DNA of 64,000 nt from Rhynochetos jubatus (lineage: Eukaryota; Chordata; Aves; Eurypygiformes; Rhynochetidae), in contig CM050648.1 in assembly GCA_027574665.1 (NCBI GenBank), forward strand, positions 51,755,200 through 51,819,199, read 5' to 3'. Below the pieces are notes generated by a model. It was not told the origin of the DNA, ran no database searches, and worked only from the letters and a program-made list of their open reading frames with translations. Of this stretch, positions 1 to 27,600 are shown piece by piece; position 1 is the stretch's first letter; each line of letters starts with the position of its first letter. The position numbers were made by a program, and so were the translations under genes.

Positions 1-834
1 GCTCGGGCGCGCGGACGGGTGTCACAGGCGTACCCGGAGCGATCGTGCTCCGGTATCGCCCTTTCCTGGCTTACGTCTGTTTTGTACCAAGATCAGTGCC
101 GCTGCCTGGCAAGCGAGCTGTAACTCTGCATCCGCACCTCCAAATTCATTTAGGTCCCTCTGCCTCCGCTCTTTAAATCCCTTGTTTCCTCCCTAAAACC
201 AGAGGAGTTACAATTTCCTTAAAATTGCATCACATCCCGGTCACCTCCTGGCCGTGAAGGAAAGTTCCTAGCGAAGACTGCGAGAGCAAAGCCTCCGGTG
301 GCACTTCTAGGACCAGTTCCTGGCTTGTTTGTGTTTCACAGGTCCGGCCTCTTGGGGCTTTCCAGCGCGTGAGGAACAGGTTGTGGAAGGCCTCAGTGCA
401 CGGCTGGGTCCCTGTTTTTCCACGGTTTTAATTGTGGTTGGCAAACCGGGGTCCTGATGTCAGGGTAACAGACTTTCCCTGAACGCATCCATATAAGCTG
501 TGCTTTCTGTTCGGTGGGGCAAATACGTCCTTCCTTTTTCTTAGTTTCTGTTGTTTTCAAATTAACAGTTTTCTCTTTTATTTTGGAAACTTTTGGGGGA
601 AATTTCGGTTGCGAGCTCTGAGGAGGATGCTCATGCTCTTCATTTTCCTCCTCTTGAGTGCTGAGTTGTCAGAAAAGGTGACACTACGCTACTGATTAGT
701 AATTTCTCACTCTTCTGCGTGTTTAGCGGTGGATGTGTGACGTTTCAAAACCGCAAAACTGTGTGCAGCTGTCTGGTTCAGTGATTGAATGGGTTGTCTT
801 TCCTGAAAATAGGAAAGGATTTGTGCTTGGTAGA

Positions 835-1569
835 TGCAAGCACAAGTACAGGCTGGGCAGAGAATGAGTGGAGAGTAGCCCTGAGGAGAAGGACGTGTGG
901 GGTACTGGTGGACGAAATGTTGGACATGAGCCGGCAGTGTGCACTGGCAGCCCAAAAAGCCAACCGTGTCCTGGGCTGTATCCAGAGAAGCGTGGCCAGC
1001 AGGGCGAGGGAGGGGATTCTCCCTCTCTGCTCTGCTCTCGTGAGACCCCACCTGCAGTGCTCTGTCCAGCTGTGGGGCCCTCAGCATAAGGAGGATATCG
1101 ACCAGTTGGAGCGAGCCCAGAGGAGGCCATGAAGATGCTCAGAGGGCTGGAGCCCCTCTGCTATGGGGACAGGCTGAGAGAGTTGGGCTTGTTCAGCCTG
1201 GAGAAGAGAAGACTCTGGGGAGACCTTATCGCACCTTCCAGTACCTGAAGGGGCCGACAAGGAAGCTGGGGGGGACTTTTTACAAGGGCCTGTAGTGACA
1301 GGACAAGGGGTAATGGGTTTAAACTGAAAGTGGGAAGATTTATATTAGATATCAGGAAGAAATTCTTCCCGGAGAGGGTGGTGAGGCACTGGCACAGGTT
1401 GCCCAGAGAAGCTGTGGATGCCCCCTCCCTGGCAGTGTTCAAGGCCAGGCTGGATGAGGCTTTGAGCAACCTGGTCTAGTGGAGGGTGTCCCTGCCCGTA
1501 GCCCTAGGGGCTGGAACTACATGGTCTTTAAGGTCCCTTCCAACCCAAACCATTCTGTGATTCTGTGAT
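835..1569 (+). mobile_element. CR1 LINE, 5'-truncated, in USP14 intron 1
   Basis: It starts in the ORF2 C-terminal coding part (acaagtacaggctgggcaga). It runs through the whole 3' region (cctggtctagtggagggtgt) to the terminal ccattctgtgattctgtgat. It parallels the CR1 at 49.7-50.5 kb base by base and is in sense with USP14. Confidence 0.93.
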
Positions 1570-2111
1570 CTTAAACAGGCAAAATAATAAATGTGTATTT
1601 AAAAAAAAAAAAATCAGAAGATTGGGAAAATCAGAAGGTACTTTCTGCTAGAAATACTGAAAAGCCAGTCATTTGAGTTGCTTTATAGTCTTTATTTAGA
1701 CTAAGTTTTGGTTATTCTTCCTTATTACCCATTAAAAACACTGCATACAATTGAAACCTTAACCTTCTTAGAAGTTTTATTTTTAAACCACAACTTTTAA
1801 GAGTTTTGTGTGGGGAAAAACCCCCTAGAGTTGCCATAGTATATTTCCTTACAACAGAAGCACAGGTAGAAGAAAGGATATGGCTTTCTTCAAGTATGGT
1901 ACTTCAGCCACGGACTGTGCACGTAGGGTATTCCTGTGTGCAGAGTTTTGCAGATTTTCAGCAAAGCAGCGGCTTGCTGAGGTACCTTGTGTACCTGTGA
2001 TAGCGATTGGAGCTGATCAAAGGCGCGTGGCCGTTCTTTAGAAACATGCTGTTTATCCCAGGCATATCCTGGGTCTGCTCTTGGTTAGCGCTGGCTTTGC
2101 TGGCGTGAAGT

Positions 2112-2178
2112 TGGCAGGGGGGTTGGGACTAGGTGGTCTTTAAGGTCCCTTCCAACCCTAATCATTCTGTGATTCTGA
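2112..2178 (+). mobile_element. CR1 3'-end fragment in USP14 intron 1
   Basis: Only the last 65 bases of a CR1 remain: ggttgggactaggtggtctt, then taaggtcccttccaacccta and the attctgtgattctg tail. Confidence 0.88.
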
Positions 2179-2988
2179 GTTAACGTGCCTTTGTGTCGTT
2201 CTGCCTAAGGATTCTGCTGGCCATCCTGTTTCCGGCGTCACGAGTTGGGCTTTGTGTGGCCAAATTTCGCTTCTTATTCCCAGTCCTGCACCTTTACTGG
2301 GGTCAGGGCTCTGGAGCTGCAGCGTGTGCTGTGGTCCGTGTCCCCACCTGGGTACCTTGTTCGTGTGAACGCTGCCAAAACCCGTGAGGGTGGCGGTGAT
2401 GGTGGTGTAAACGGCGCTGAGAGGTTAAAGGAAGCAGGAGGTGTGCTGTTTTATGGGTCTCGTCTTGACGCACGCCGATCTCCGCGTGGACGATGCTGGT
2501 AGCCGGACCTACGGCTGTCAAACAGTCGCTTTGCTTTTAAAGGACACGGTATTGTTCGCCGTTGTAGGAGAACGGAAGTGCGATGGAAAACTCCACTGGA
2601 AGCGCACGTCTGAACTTCCTTCAGAAATTTGTTTGCAGTGAACAGTGCCAAGAGATTGGGAGGGTTGCTCGCGAACTGCTTTTGCGAAGATTGGCCCGGA
2701 GAATGTCTGATGCTGCCGTACGCGTTTGTCGCTTGCGACGTTCCTCAGTATATGTGTTGCTGACGGTTGTTTTGGATGCTTTTAGACTTGTCAGAAACAG
2801 TACGTTCTGATGGCTGAGACACCCTGTAGGGAAGGTGTCCTTTCCCTCCGTTACTGACAAGTTTCAGAGTTAAAAACGGAATGTTTTGAGATGATACCGA
2901 GTCTGGAATTTGAAATACCGGCTTAATCTTGGTAATTGCATTCTTGTACATTAGGAAATAATCTAGTTTCAAAACGTTTTGCTTGCAG

Positions 2989-18897
<15,909 letters not shown>

Positions 18898-18930
18898 TTC
18901 TTCCGTTTGAGTTGTTCTGCCTAGGTGTGA

Positions 18931-18936
18931 AATAAA
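18931..18936 (+). terminator. USP14: USP14 proximal polyadenylation signal AATAAA
   Basis: AATAAA lies 34 bases after the stop codon and is followed by a T/G-containing stretch. It would give a very short 3' UTR. Confidence 0.6.
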
Positions 18937-19420
18937 TGTTGATTACTGATCACTTCCTTCACCCCAGAGCTTCAGCCAGCGGAGAATTCATTCCTTCAAA
19001 CCTTTTTCGATGTCAAGAGGGATATCACTTCAAAAAAAACCAAACTGATGATCCACGTACCAATTAGTGACAACCGGACCGCCCGCCGTGGGGGTGACGA
19101 TACTTAAAATAGCTTTAATGTCTTGCAGAAGATAATTTTCTTAAACGAGCCTCTCCCTGCCCCCCCCCTCCCCCTCCCCGGTGTCATCAGGTATTTATTA
19201 CACACCTACTCTCACGTTTGTTACTCTTGCATGGTTCATACCACAGTAGCTGCCCATCCTTTGCCTTCCCCGGGCCATCTCCTTAGGGAGGGGGAAGGGA
19301 AACCGTTGCCTTGTTGCGTAAACTCAGTGCTGCTGCCCGCAGCCGTGGCTACAATCGAGTATTCGTCCAGCCTGACCTGCTGATTCAGTCTGTTCTGTTG
19401 CTGGCATCTCATCACTTCAG

Positions 19421-19426
19421 AATAAA
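19421..19426 (+). terminator. USP14: USP14 distal polyadenylation signal AATAAA
   Basis: A second AATAAA about 0.5 kb downstream is followed by ttgtgatcaacaacgtgtctccgtg, which is G/T-rich. It would extend the 3' UTR to about 19450. Which site is used cannot be read from the sequence. Confidence 0.5.
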
Positions 19427-19439
19427 TTGTGATCAACAA

Positions 19440-21210
19440 CGTGTCTCCGTGAAAGAGCGTCGTGGCCGGGGAGCGTAGTCAGTACCCCGCGTGTTCTCGG
19501 GGGCCACCGCCGCCGGGCGTCTCGGAGCAGTCGCGTAAGGAAGCCGCTGTCTTTCAGCTGTAGCGATCTGCCTCCTCCCGTTACTCGGCAGGTAACCTCT
19601 AGCGCGGTGGCTGCCAGCTGGGCTTTGCTCAGTTGCGGTAACCTGTTCCTTCCCGCCGGGCCTAGAGCCGCTGTGTGCTGGGGGCGCAGCAGTGCAAGAA
19701 GTGTTGGCTGCAGCCAGAAAAGCCCCAGTGTTGGCACCCAGTTCCCACGTACCCCCCCAGCAGTGGTGCAGGCTCCCCGCCTGGCAAGGGGTTGAGGAGG
19801 AGACGGGCCACGCCTGTGCCCAGCTGCTGCCCTGTGGGGCGACATCCCCTGGCTGTGGGCCTGTGGTCCGGGTGTGCCCGCAGCTGGAAAGAGCCAGGGT
19901 CTCTCCCCACGTGGGTTTAACCTCGAGCCTGGCTGAGGGCCAGAGCAGCACTGTCGTGTTTGGATGATGCAGGATAAACCCCTGCACTCCCCCGTACACC
20001 CACCAGTGCAGGGCTGTGCTGCTGCCGCCTCAGGGCAGGGGACCCAAGCTAAGCCGGGAGATGGCTCTGCCCAGACCCGCTTGCCTTGAACCCGAGCGCT
20101 GAGACAGAGTTCATGCCTGAGGCATGAAGAACACGACTGGCTGGACATGGCTTCGTGCCAGCTTTCCCAGGGTGGCAGTTCCAGAGCTGCCCGTCAGCCC
20201 GCAGTACGGCTCAAGGCCCTTAACGGATTGAAACCCTTACGCTCCATCCCTCCCGCCAAGCTGTACCTGCAGTGGGAGGCGAGCCTCGGGCCCTGTGATT
20301 CCCGACAACTGTCCCACGCATCAGCCCGCACCGACTGCCCCTGCGAATAATCCAATAATCGAATTCCTAACGAACGCACGCAGCTAAATCCAAAGCCGGG
20401 GCAGCAGGCACAAAGCTCTCACCTACGGCTCTGCAGGCAAGGACCCACCTCCAGGCCGGGATCCACCCTCCCTGCAAATCCATGGGCGGGATTCAGCAGC
20501 GGAACCAGCGCTCTGCAGAGAGCTGGTCTGTGCTACCTGGTTTTCCAGGCGCTCGGCACTTAGGGACCTTCCACTGAATGACACATGTTCTACAAGCAAC
20601 AGCCCCAAAACAAGGTGTAGCCAGCTGCGACACCACAAAAAACACCGTCTGAGGGAAAACGCGGCAGCCTGTGCCCCTCAACAGCTGGCCTTAGCCTTCA
20701 AATGAAACCAGCGGTCCCTTCCCGGTGACCGGGACAAAGGAACTCCCTTCTCGTGACCCTGGGGAGCTCCTACAGAGCCAGACACGCAACACAAACGGGC
20801 ACAGATCCCCCGCGCCGGATGCTGTCGCTCTCCGGGGAGAACCAGCTCGCCCGCAGGAGCGCACACTGCGCAGCACCCCTCAGCGGGCACCGGTCCCTCC
20901 CCGACAGCCAACGGCGGGACTCGCATCCCCACCACAACCCTGTTCTGTTCTCAACGTGGAATCACGCAGGCACGTTTTGAGGCGCTGCGGCTCCCCGCCC
21001 CCCCAGCGACGACTGAGTAGTCCTTCGCGCCTACCCGCGCTCTGAGAAACCCCGCTGACCCGGCTGGGCAGCCTCCGACTGTCGACGGCTCCGCGCGACA
21101 GGAGCAACCCCAGCGCTGCTGACGCCAAACCGAGGCTTCCTCTTTCTGGATCGGGATGACTCGTCCTTTTCTCAGGAAATCTGGGCAGCCAAACAGTATT
21201 ATTAGAAAGT
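19440..21210. other. Convergent intergenic segment between USP14 and THOC1, GC-rich
   Basis: About 1.8 kb lies between the distal USP14 polyadenylation signal and the THOC1 signal. It is GC- and CpG-rich, especially 19440-20130 and 20750-21130. It contains long open frames on both strands, including a 243-codon one on the minus strand at 19417-20148, but none with a recognisable protein. No repeat is seen. Confidence 0.6.
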
Positions 21211-21217
21211 TTTATCG

Positions 21218-21223
21218 TTTATT
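21218..21223 (-). terminator. THOC1: THOC1 polyadenylation signal AATAAA (minus strand)
   Basis: TTTATT on the plus strand reads AATAAA on the minus strand, in ttcAATAAAcgat, about 145 bases past the THOC1 stop codon. This gives a short 3' UTR. Confidence 0.7.
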
Positions 21224-21366
21224 GAACGTAAAATACCTATCAAAAATCTGTTACCTAGCAACAACAGAAACAACAAACAAACCGGTCACAGTTAACGACG
21301 ACACCACCAAGGGGAACAGCCGCGGTCACCAACCGCCACGACAAGGATCAGTCGGCGTGAGCGGAG

Positions 21367-21662
21367 TTAGCCGCTGCCGTCCGTGTCGCTGGTCAGGCTC
21401 TCGGCAAGGTCACCTAACCCAGCCTTGCTCAGCGCCGCCATCAGGTTCTCGGGGGTGGCGTGTGTGCCCTCCTGATCCTGCCAGGCCACCAGCAGCTGCT
21501 TCGCCCTCATCTTCATGTCCTCGCTGTCCGACTCGATCTGCCGAATATCGGCGTCCTTCATCTCCAAGTAGGGGGCCAAGGCCTTCCACTGCTCCCCCAG
21601 CCTGTTAGCAAACAGCTCGATTTGTTCGCCCGTCATGGCTTTGTCCCGCTGTACCTCTGGGC
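21367..21662 (-). CDS. THOC1: THOC1 exon 21 (residues 559-656 and stop), death domain
   Basis: The acceptor is tcctcccccccag (read on the minus strand). It encodes [20 protein letters not shown] through [19 protein letters not shown] and ends DTDGSG with TAA at 21369-21367. The death domain occupies nearly all of it. Confidence 0.97.
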
Positions 21663-24600
21663 CTGGGGGGGAGGAGAGAGAGAGACAGGATCACAGTGAG
21701 AGGCAGGGAACGTCTCCAGAGACCGCAAGCGGAACCTCCCTCGCCTGCCCTTTGCTTCCCTTCCACCCTTTTTTAGCGGCAGGACCGGGAACAGGATGGC
21801 AACGCCAACACGCAGTCAGTACTTGAAGGAGTTTTCTGGCCCGAAAAGACAGGGCAGGCTCCGCCCTGCCGAGAAGCCAAGCGCCGCGGTGGCTGCGCTC
21901 GTGGGCCTGCGCACCTGCAGCTAGCCACGGGCCCCAGCCTACGGCTCACCACCTCGGTTCACGGCACACTTCTGAAGAAAACACCCTACAGCCAGTTTGT
22001 TGTGGTCGATTTCTACCTGTATTCTGATTTTTTAATGAATCTCCCGCCCTCACGCCACCCAAAGAGCCAGCGGAAGTTTCAACTCCCCCCAGCGCCCCTC
22101 AGTCAGTCACGCTCGGTTATCCCAGCTAAACTCGAGGGGAAAGAACGGAAGATGACAAACAGCAACACCGCGAAACCACTCGGATCAGCCCCCCTTTTCT
22201 AAGCACAACGGCCTCCAGACCCCAGCACGGCCGCCTTCGCCGCAAGACTGGCTATAAACTGAGCAGCGCGAAGCTGCGCGAGCTGTTTTAGGCAGCGCCG
22301 AGCTGAACTCGCCGCTCTCGGCACGGAGACTGCGGCAAAGGCCAGGTGCTGGATGGGAAAGGGCAACAGGAGAGTCAGTCACAGCGGCTCACAGGCGCCT
22401 TTCCACTGGCAGCGAAATCTTACACCCGAATTGCCAGCAGTACCCAGCGCGTGGCTTCACAGAACGGTTGGGGTTGGAAGGGACCTTAAGGACCATCCAG
22501 TTCCAACCCCCCTGCCATGGGCAGGGACACCCTCCACTAGACCAGGTTGCTCAAAGCCTCATCCAGCCTGGCCTTGAACACTGCCAGGGATGGGGCACCC
22601 ACAGCTTCTCTGGGCAGCCTGTTCCAGTGCCTCACCACCCTCTCTGGGAAGAGCTTCCTCCTGATACCCAATCTAAATCTCCCCGCTTTCAGTTTAAAGG
22701 TTCGTGGTGAGGAATGGACAAGAGAGGACGTTTGTCAGGAAGGCTGCTCTTCTCCCAGAGCGCCCTTCACGGTATCTGAGATGAGGTAAAGGTCTCAGAG
22801 CTGGAATATATCCATTCCTGAAAGTCCCACAGGTACCCACCGCAGCGGGGGCTGGAGGGAGGCACCTGCCCCGGCAATTACAGGGCAGAAAGAAGAGGGA
22901 AGTGGGGCGAGGGGCACTCGGGTAGGTTTTTACACAGCAGCCCTGGCAGCACGTTAGCGGTAAACACCTACCCACGCTGCCAACACGCACCACGTAGCGG
23001 CAGAGGTGCAAGAGGCTCCTAATGGAAAGTGCTAATCCAACAAGTCGGATGCTTTCAGCACCGCGGGCCACGGGACTGGGAGGGGGCTACAGGGTGCCCC
23101 CCGCCCTGAAACGGCTGCACCTCTGGGTACGGACGTGGGCTCGAGTCGGCGGCACCGGGGGTAACCAGGACTGCTGACCCGCCGTGGGAAACACGATGAA
23201 GCACGCGTCAACATGCAACTGGGAACATGCGAATCTTACTTTCATTGTTTTCCTTTAATAAAGCATCGTTATCTTCCTCATCGTCATCTTCGCCTGTTTT
23301 TATTTCTTCAGAAGGAGGCTACAATGAGAGAACTAAACGTCACTGGATGAATTCTGCGTTTAAAGAGAAATTTCACAGCTCTGATTGTTTCTGGAATGCG
23401 TGAAAGAAGGGAAAACCCGACCTGATCCCACACGAGATTTAAAAACGCCCCAACAGCCTCTCGTATCCAAACCGCCAGTGAGGAGTGTTCTCATAAACCA
23501 CAGGATGAGCTACAAAACTGAAGGATCCAGTGACTTAACAGCATTCTCTCCTTTTCACAGTGCCTACAGGGAAGCATTTCATACCTGCCTTTATTATTCA
23601 CTTTAAAAATAAACACCAACCAACTTTCCATGGGATTGCTACCGATGAATTACTTTTTTTCCTCACTCTGGAATTCCTCAGTGTCCTCCGTATTTTCCAA
23701 CGTCTAGAAGGTGGCAAACACATACGCAAACGACACGCTTAACTCTCTGTTCGTCTCGGCTGATCAACAGAGAGAGTCAAACGGCTTCCTCTTGGCCTAC
23801 GTTCCAGCCACAGCACCGGCTCACGCCTGCGACAAAGCCCCAACCTTTGACAGAAGCGGTTTGCCCCACAACACGCCACCCGAGCGGCTGGGTGCAAATC
23901 TACTCCTGCCTACCAGCGGGATTGCCCGCGGGAGGCAAGGCAGAGCTCAGCACCCGCTCTGTGCCACTGGGATCTTCACAGCTTAGACCGGGGTTATTTG
24001 TCAGTTTCACTTGAGCATACAAAGGTGTCTTTCTCCCTGTGGATTTCTGCCCCCTCCCTCCCCACATACCACATGGACTGCAGAGAGACAAGCAAGAAGC
24101 CAAACGAATCCAGCATTTATTATTATAGGGTAACATTACTTACAGGCAGCTCCTTGGCTAATTTGATTACCATGTTCTCTAGATATTCAGGTAAACTCTT
24201 GAACTGCTGGTTTGTTGGCTGGAAGAAGTGGGGACTTCTGCGGGCCAGAAGCCTCAGTGCTCTCCAGCCATAGTTGGAATTGTTCACAGCCCTGTAATAA
24301 AACACAAGGTTGGTTGGTAAGACTCTGGCCTCTGTCAGAGCACAGAAAAAGATCAGAGGCATTCACTAATTAATAAAATCCAATCTTAGACTTTTTTTGT
24401 ACATTCACAGAATCACAGCATGGTTTGGGTTGGAAGGGACCTTAAAGACCATCTTGGTCCAACCCCCCTGCCATGGGCAGGGACACCCTCCACTAGACCA
24501 GGTTGCTCAAAGCCTCATCCAGCCTGGCCTTGAACACTGCCAGGGATGGGGCACCCACAGCTTCTCTGGGCAACCTGTGCCAGTGTCTCACCGCCCTCTC

Positions 24601-27600
24601 TGGGAAGAATTTCTCCCTTACATCCAATCTCAATCTCCCCGCTTTCAATTTAAACCCATTACTCCTTGTCCTGTCACTACAGGCCCTTGTAAAGAGTCCC
24701 CCTCCAATTCCTGGAGTCCTGCACAGATGTCAGCCATGCAGAGAGCAGTCTGATTTCTTCAACAATCTAAACATGAAAGAGATCAAAATAAAGTGAAACA
24801 CAAGAAAGACTGACATACTTGTACTTATTTTCGACCATGTTTTCAGGGTCTGCTTGTTCAATAGCTTCTTCAAAAAATTCTTCCAACGTTGGCATATATT
24901 CCCTAAAAAAATAAAGTAAAATGGCTTAATCCTGCTCGCAACCTACTCTAAAATAGCTGGCTTTCAGCTCCTTCTTGCACACCTCAAGCTCATCCGCTGA
25001 AGAAACCCTCCCCAACAACCGACTTACTCAAACTGAACAACTGCAAATAAGCAAAGAACCTGTTTGATAGGCAATAAATACTTCGCCATCAGCACGTAAC
25101 CACCGAAGCCTACCACTCCGCACTAGCACGGCCTGTCACATGTACTCAGACCTCCTGCCGTACCAGAAGGTGACACGAACATCTGTCGAGAGCGTTCGGC
25201 GAGAAAGGACTGCGACGCAAGACAAGAAATCTGGCGGTAAGGAAATGAGACTTTCACAAACACACCCGTAACCGACTGGCTGCGGTAACACCACGCTGCC
25301 GTGCGCACAGGAGCCTCAAATGGTTGTTAGTTCAGTGCAATGTGACAGGATAAATGAAACGTGGCCTCTTTATCCCCCTACCCCTCCTTTTCAGTTTCAC
25401 CTGCTACCAGAGAATGCCAGGCTGCTGGTACTCCCCCAGTTCAATTACTCATCATCACCAGTCTGAGCAGGGAAAATATTAGGCGGCTTAATGCTGTCGT
25501 TAATGATGTCATCTGAGTGGCTCCCGGGCTTGTTCAAACGTGTTCACTGCCCCCCCATGGGGACCCCGGCACCTTCTGCCGAAGGTACTGCCCTTAGGGT
25601 TCGGTCAACACAGGCCCGAAGTCCCCAGGCATCAGGAGAAAGTGCTTTATTTGAAGGGGGCTGGACAGCAGCTGAACTCCTGGGCTCAAAGAGATGTGAT
25701 CAGTGGCATGAGGGCCAGCTGGAGGCCTGGCACTAGCGTACGCCAGGGCCCCATGCTGGGTCAGTACTACTTGGCACCTTCATTGAATCGTTTTGGTTGG
25801 AAAAAACCTTTAAGACCATCGAGTCCAACCGTTAACCTGGCACTGCCAAGTCTACCCTAAACCGTGTCCCTAAGTGCCACATCTGCACATCCTTTAAATC
25901 CCGATGGGGACTCAACCGCTTCCCTGGGCAGCCCGTTCCAGTGCCCGACAACCCTTCCGGTGAAGACACGTTTCTTAATATCCCACCTAAATCTCCCCGG
26001 CACAACTCGAGGCCAATTTCCCTTGTCCCATCACTTTTTACCTGGGAAAAGAGACCGACACCCACCTCTCTGCAACCTCCTTTCAGGTAGCTGTAGAGCG
26101 CGCTAAGGTCTCCCCTGAGCCTCACAGAAAAGCAGGATAGCACCAGACTAGCACCTAAGAACCCAGAACCAGAAAACTAACATCACCTTTCACCTCATGA
26201 GGCAGCCGTAGGTAAGCTGGACACAAAACCACCTGGACAGCCAAGCCAGTCCGAGACAAACCCCAGCAGCAAGCATGGTTCATTACTGACCTACTGACGA
26301 TGGGACAGTCAACCCTCAGCAAGTCTGCTGACACTATAAAACTGGGAGGTGCGGCTGATGGACCAGGGGGCTGTGCTGCCATCCAGTGGGACCTCAGCAG
26401 ACCGGAAGGATGGGCTGACAGGAACCTCATGAGGCTCAGGAAATGGAAACGCCAAGTCCTGGCCCTGGGGAAGAACAACGCCAGGCACCAGGACACGCTG
26501 GGGGCTGACTGGTGCAGGCTGGCAGACAAGGTCTGGGTGGACGTACACACAAGCCACCAACGCACCCTTCCGGCAAGGGAGGCCAGTGGCATCCTGGGCT
26601 GCATTAGGAGGAGCGTTGCCAATGGGTCAAGGGAGATGATCCTTCCCTTCTACTCAGCAGTGGCAAGATACATCGGGGGTGCTAGGCCCACTTCTGGGCT
26701 CCCCAGCACAAGAAGAGACAGGACCATGCAAAAAGCTGTGCCTGAACAGGAACACCCGGCATTCCAAGAGAGGCCGGGGAAGCTAGAACTGTTTACGCTG
26801 GAGAAGAGAGGGCTCGGGGGCAGTAAATACCCGATGGGGTGAGTAAAGAACAGAGTCAGGCTCAGTGCTCTTGGTGGAAGCACAAGCAACAGCTGACACA
26901 AATGGAAAAATACAGGAAATTCCACTTAAGCATCAGAATAAAATCCCCCAGCTTTTCTGTGAGGGTGGTCTGACACTGGAACAGGCTGCCCAGGAAGGCT
27001 GTGGAATTTCCAGTCTCGCAGAGACATTCAAAACCCGACTGGAGAAGGTCCCAGGCCACTTGCTCTAGCTGACTCTGCTTCGAGCAAGGGGAAGGCTAGG
27101 TGAACTCCAGAGGCCCCTTCCAACCTCTGCTCCTCTTTGATTTAAAAGACAGTATTTATGGCTCACAGGGGACATTAAAAAGGCAGCTGACATTTCTGCT
27201 CTTAGAACAGCCAGCGGTTGCTCCCGAAAGGTATTCGAACAGGCACATAAGGAACCGTGACGTAAAAAACCAACAGAAGTAACACGCGCAACCATCAGGA
27301 CGGTTTGCTGCTGGGAAGACTACAAGCAAGAAACGCAGATTGCGTAAGGGCTGCAGGTTAACCGCGAGCCAAGATTATCCGTGGTGCAAAGCAAGCTCCT
27401 AACGGCCTGTGTTTCTCCCGCCTAACGTTTCCCAGAGACACATCTGCTTCGACAAGGGAACCTAGTCACCAGCCGGGGCAGGGGGAAGCGCACAGCTCTG
27501 TAAGTTCACTTTAATTTTGTTTGGAAAAGCATGTTTTGCTCAGGAAAGCAGTGCCCCGTGCACGTCTAAGTGTAGGACTAGCAGCGGCTACTGGAAGCAA

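Larger units (their letters stand above)
1..2988 (+). other. USP14: USP14 intron 1 (3' part), GC-rich at its left edge
   Basis: No ATG that could begin the expected first exon (five codons ending before a split Val codon) is found in the GC-rich first 120 bases, so exon 1 is placed upstream of the window. Bases 1-60 are rich in CpG and probably the flank of the promoter CpG island. The intron holds two CR1 fragments (835-1569 and 2112-2178). I see no exon in the rest. Confidence 0.7.

Noticed and set aside
785..1132. 115-codon open frame as a protein gene
   Set aside because: It overlaps the ORF2 remnant of a CR1 LINE and matches the CR1 at 50 kb, so it is a dead transposon fragment.
19433..19999. 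188-codon minus-strand frame between the two genes
   Set aside because: It overlaps a longer frame in another phase in GC-rich DNA and has no recognisable domain; probably chance.
26300..26842. 180-codon open frame as a host gene
   Set aside because: The [10 protein letters not shown] segment and the surrounding 3' region identify it as a CR1 ORF2 remnant.
26290..27145. Treating 25780-27145 as one continuous CR1 element
   Set aside because: The two parts are on opposite strands and differ in subfamily, so they are separate insertions.
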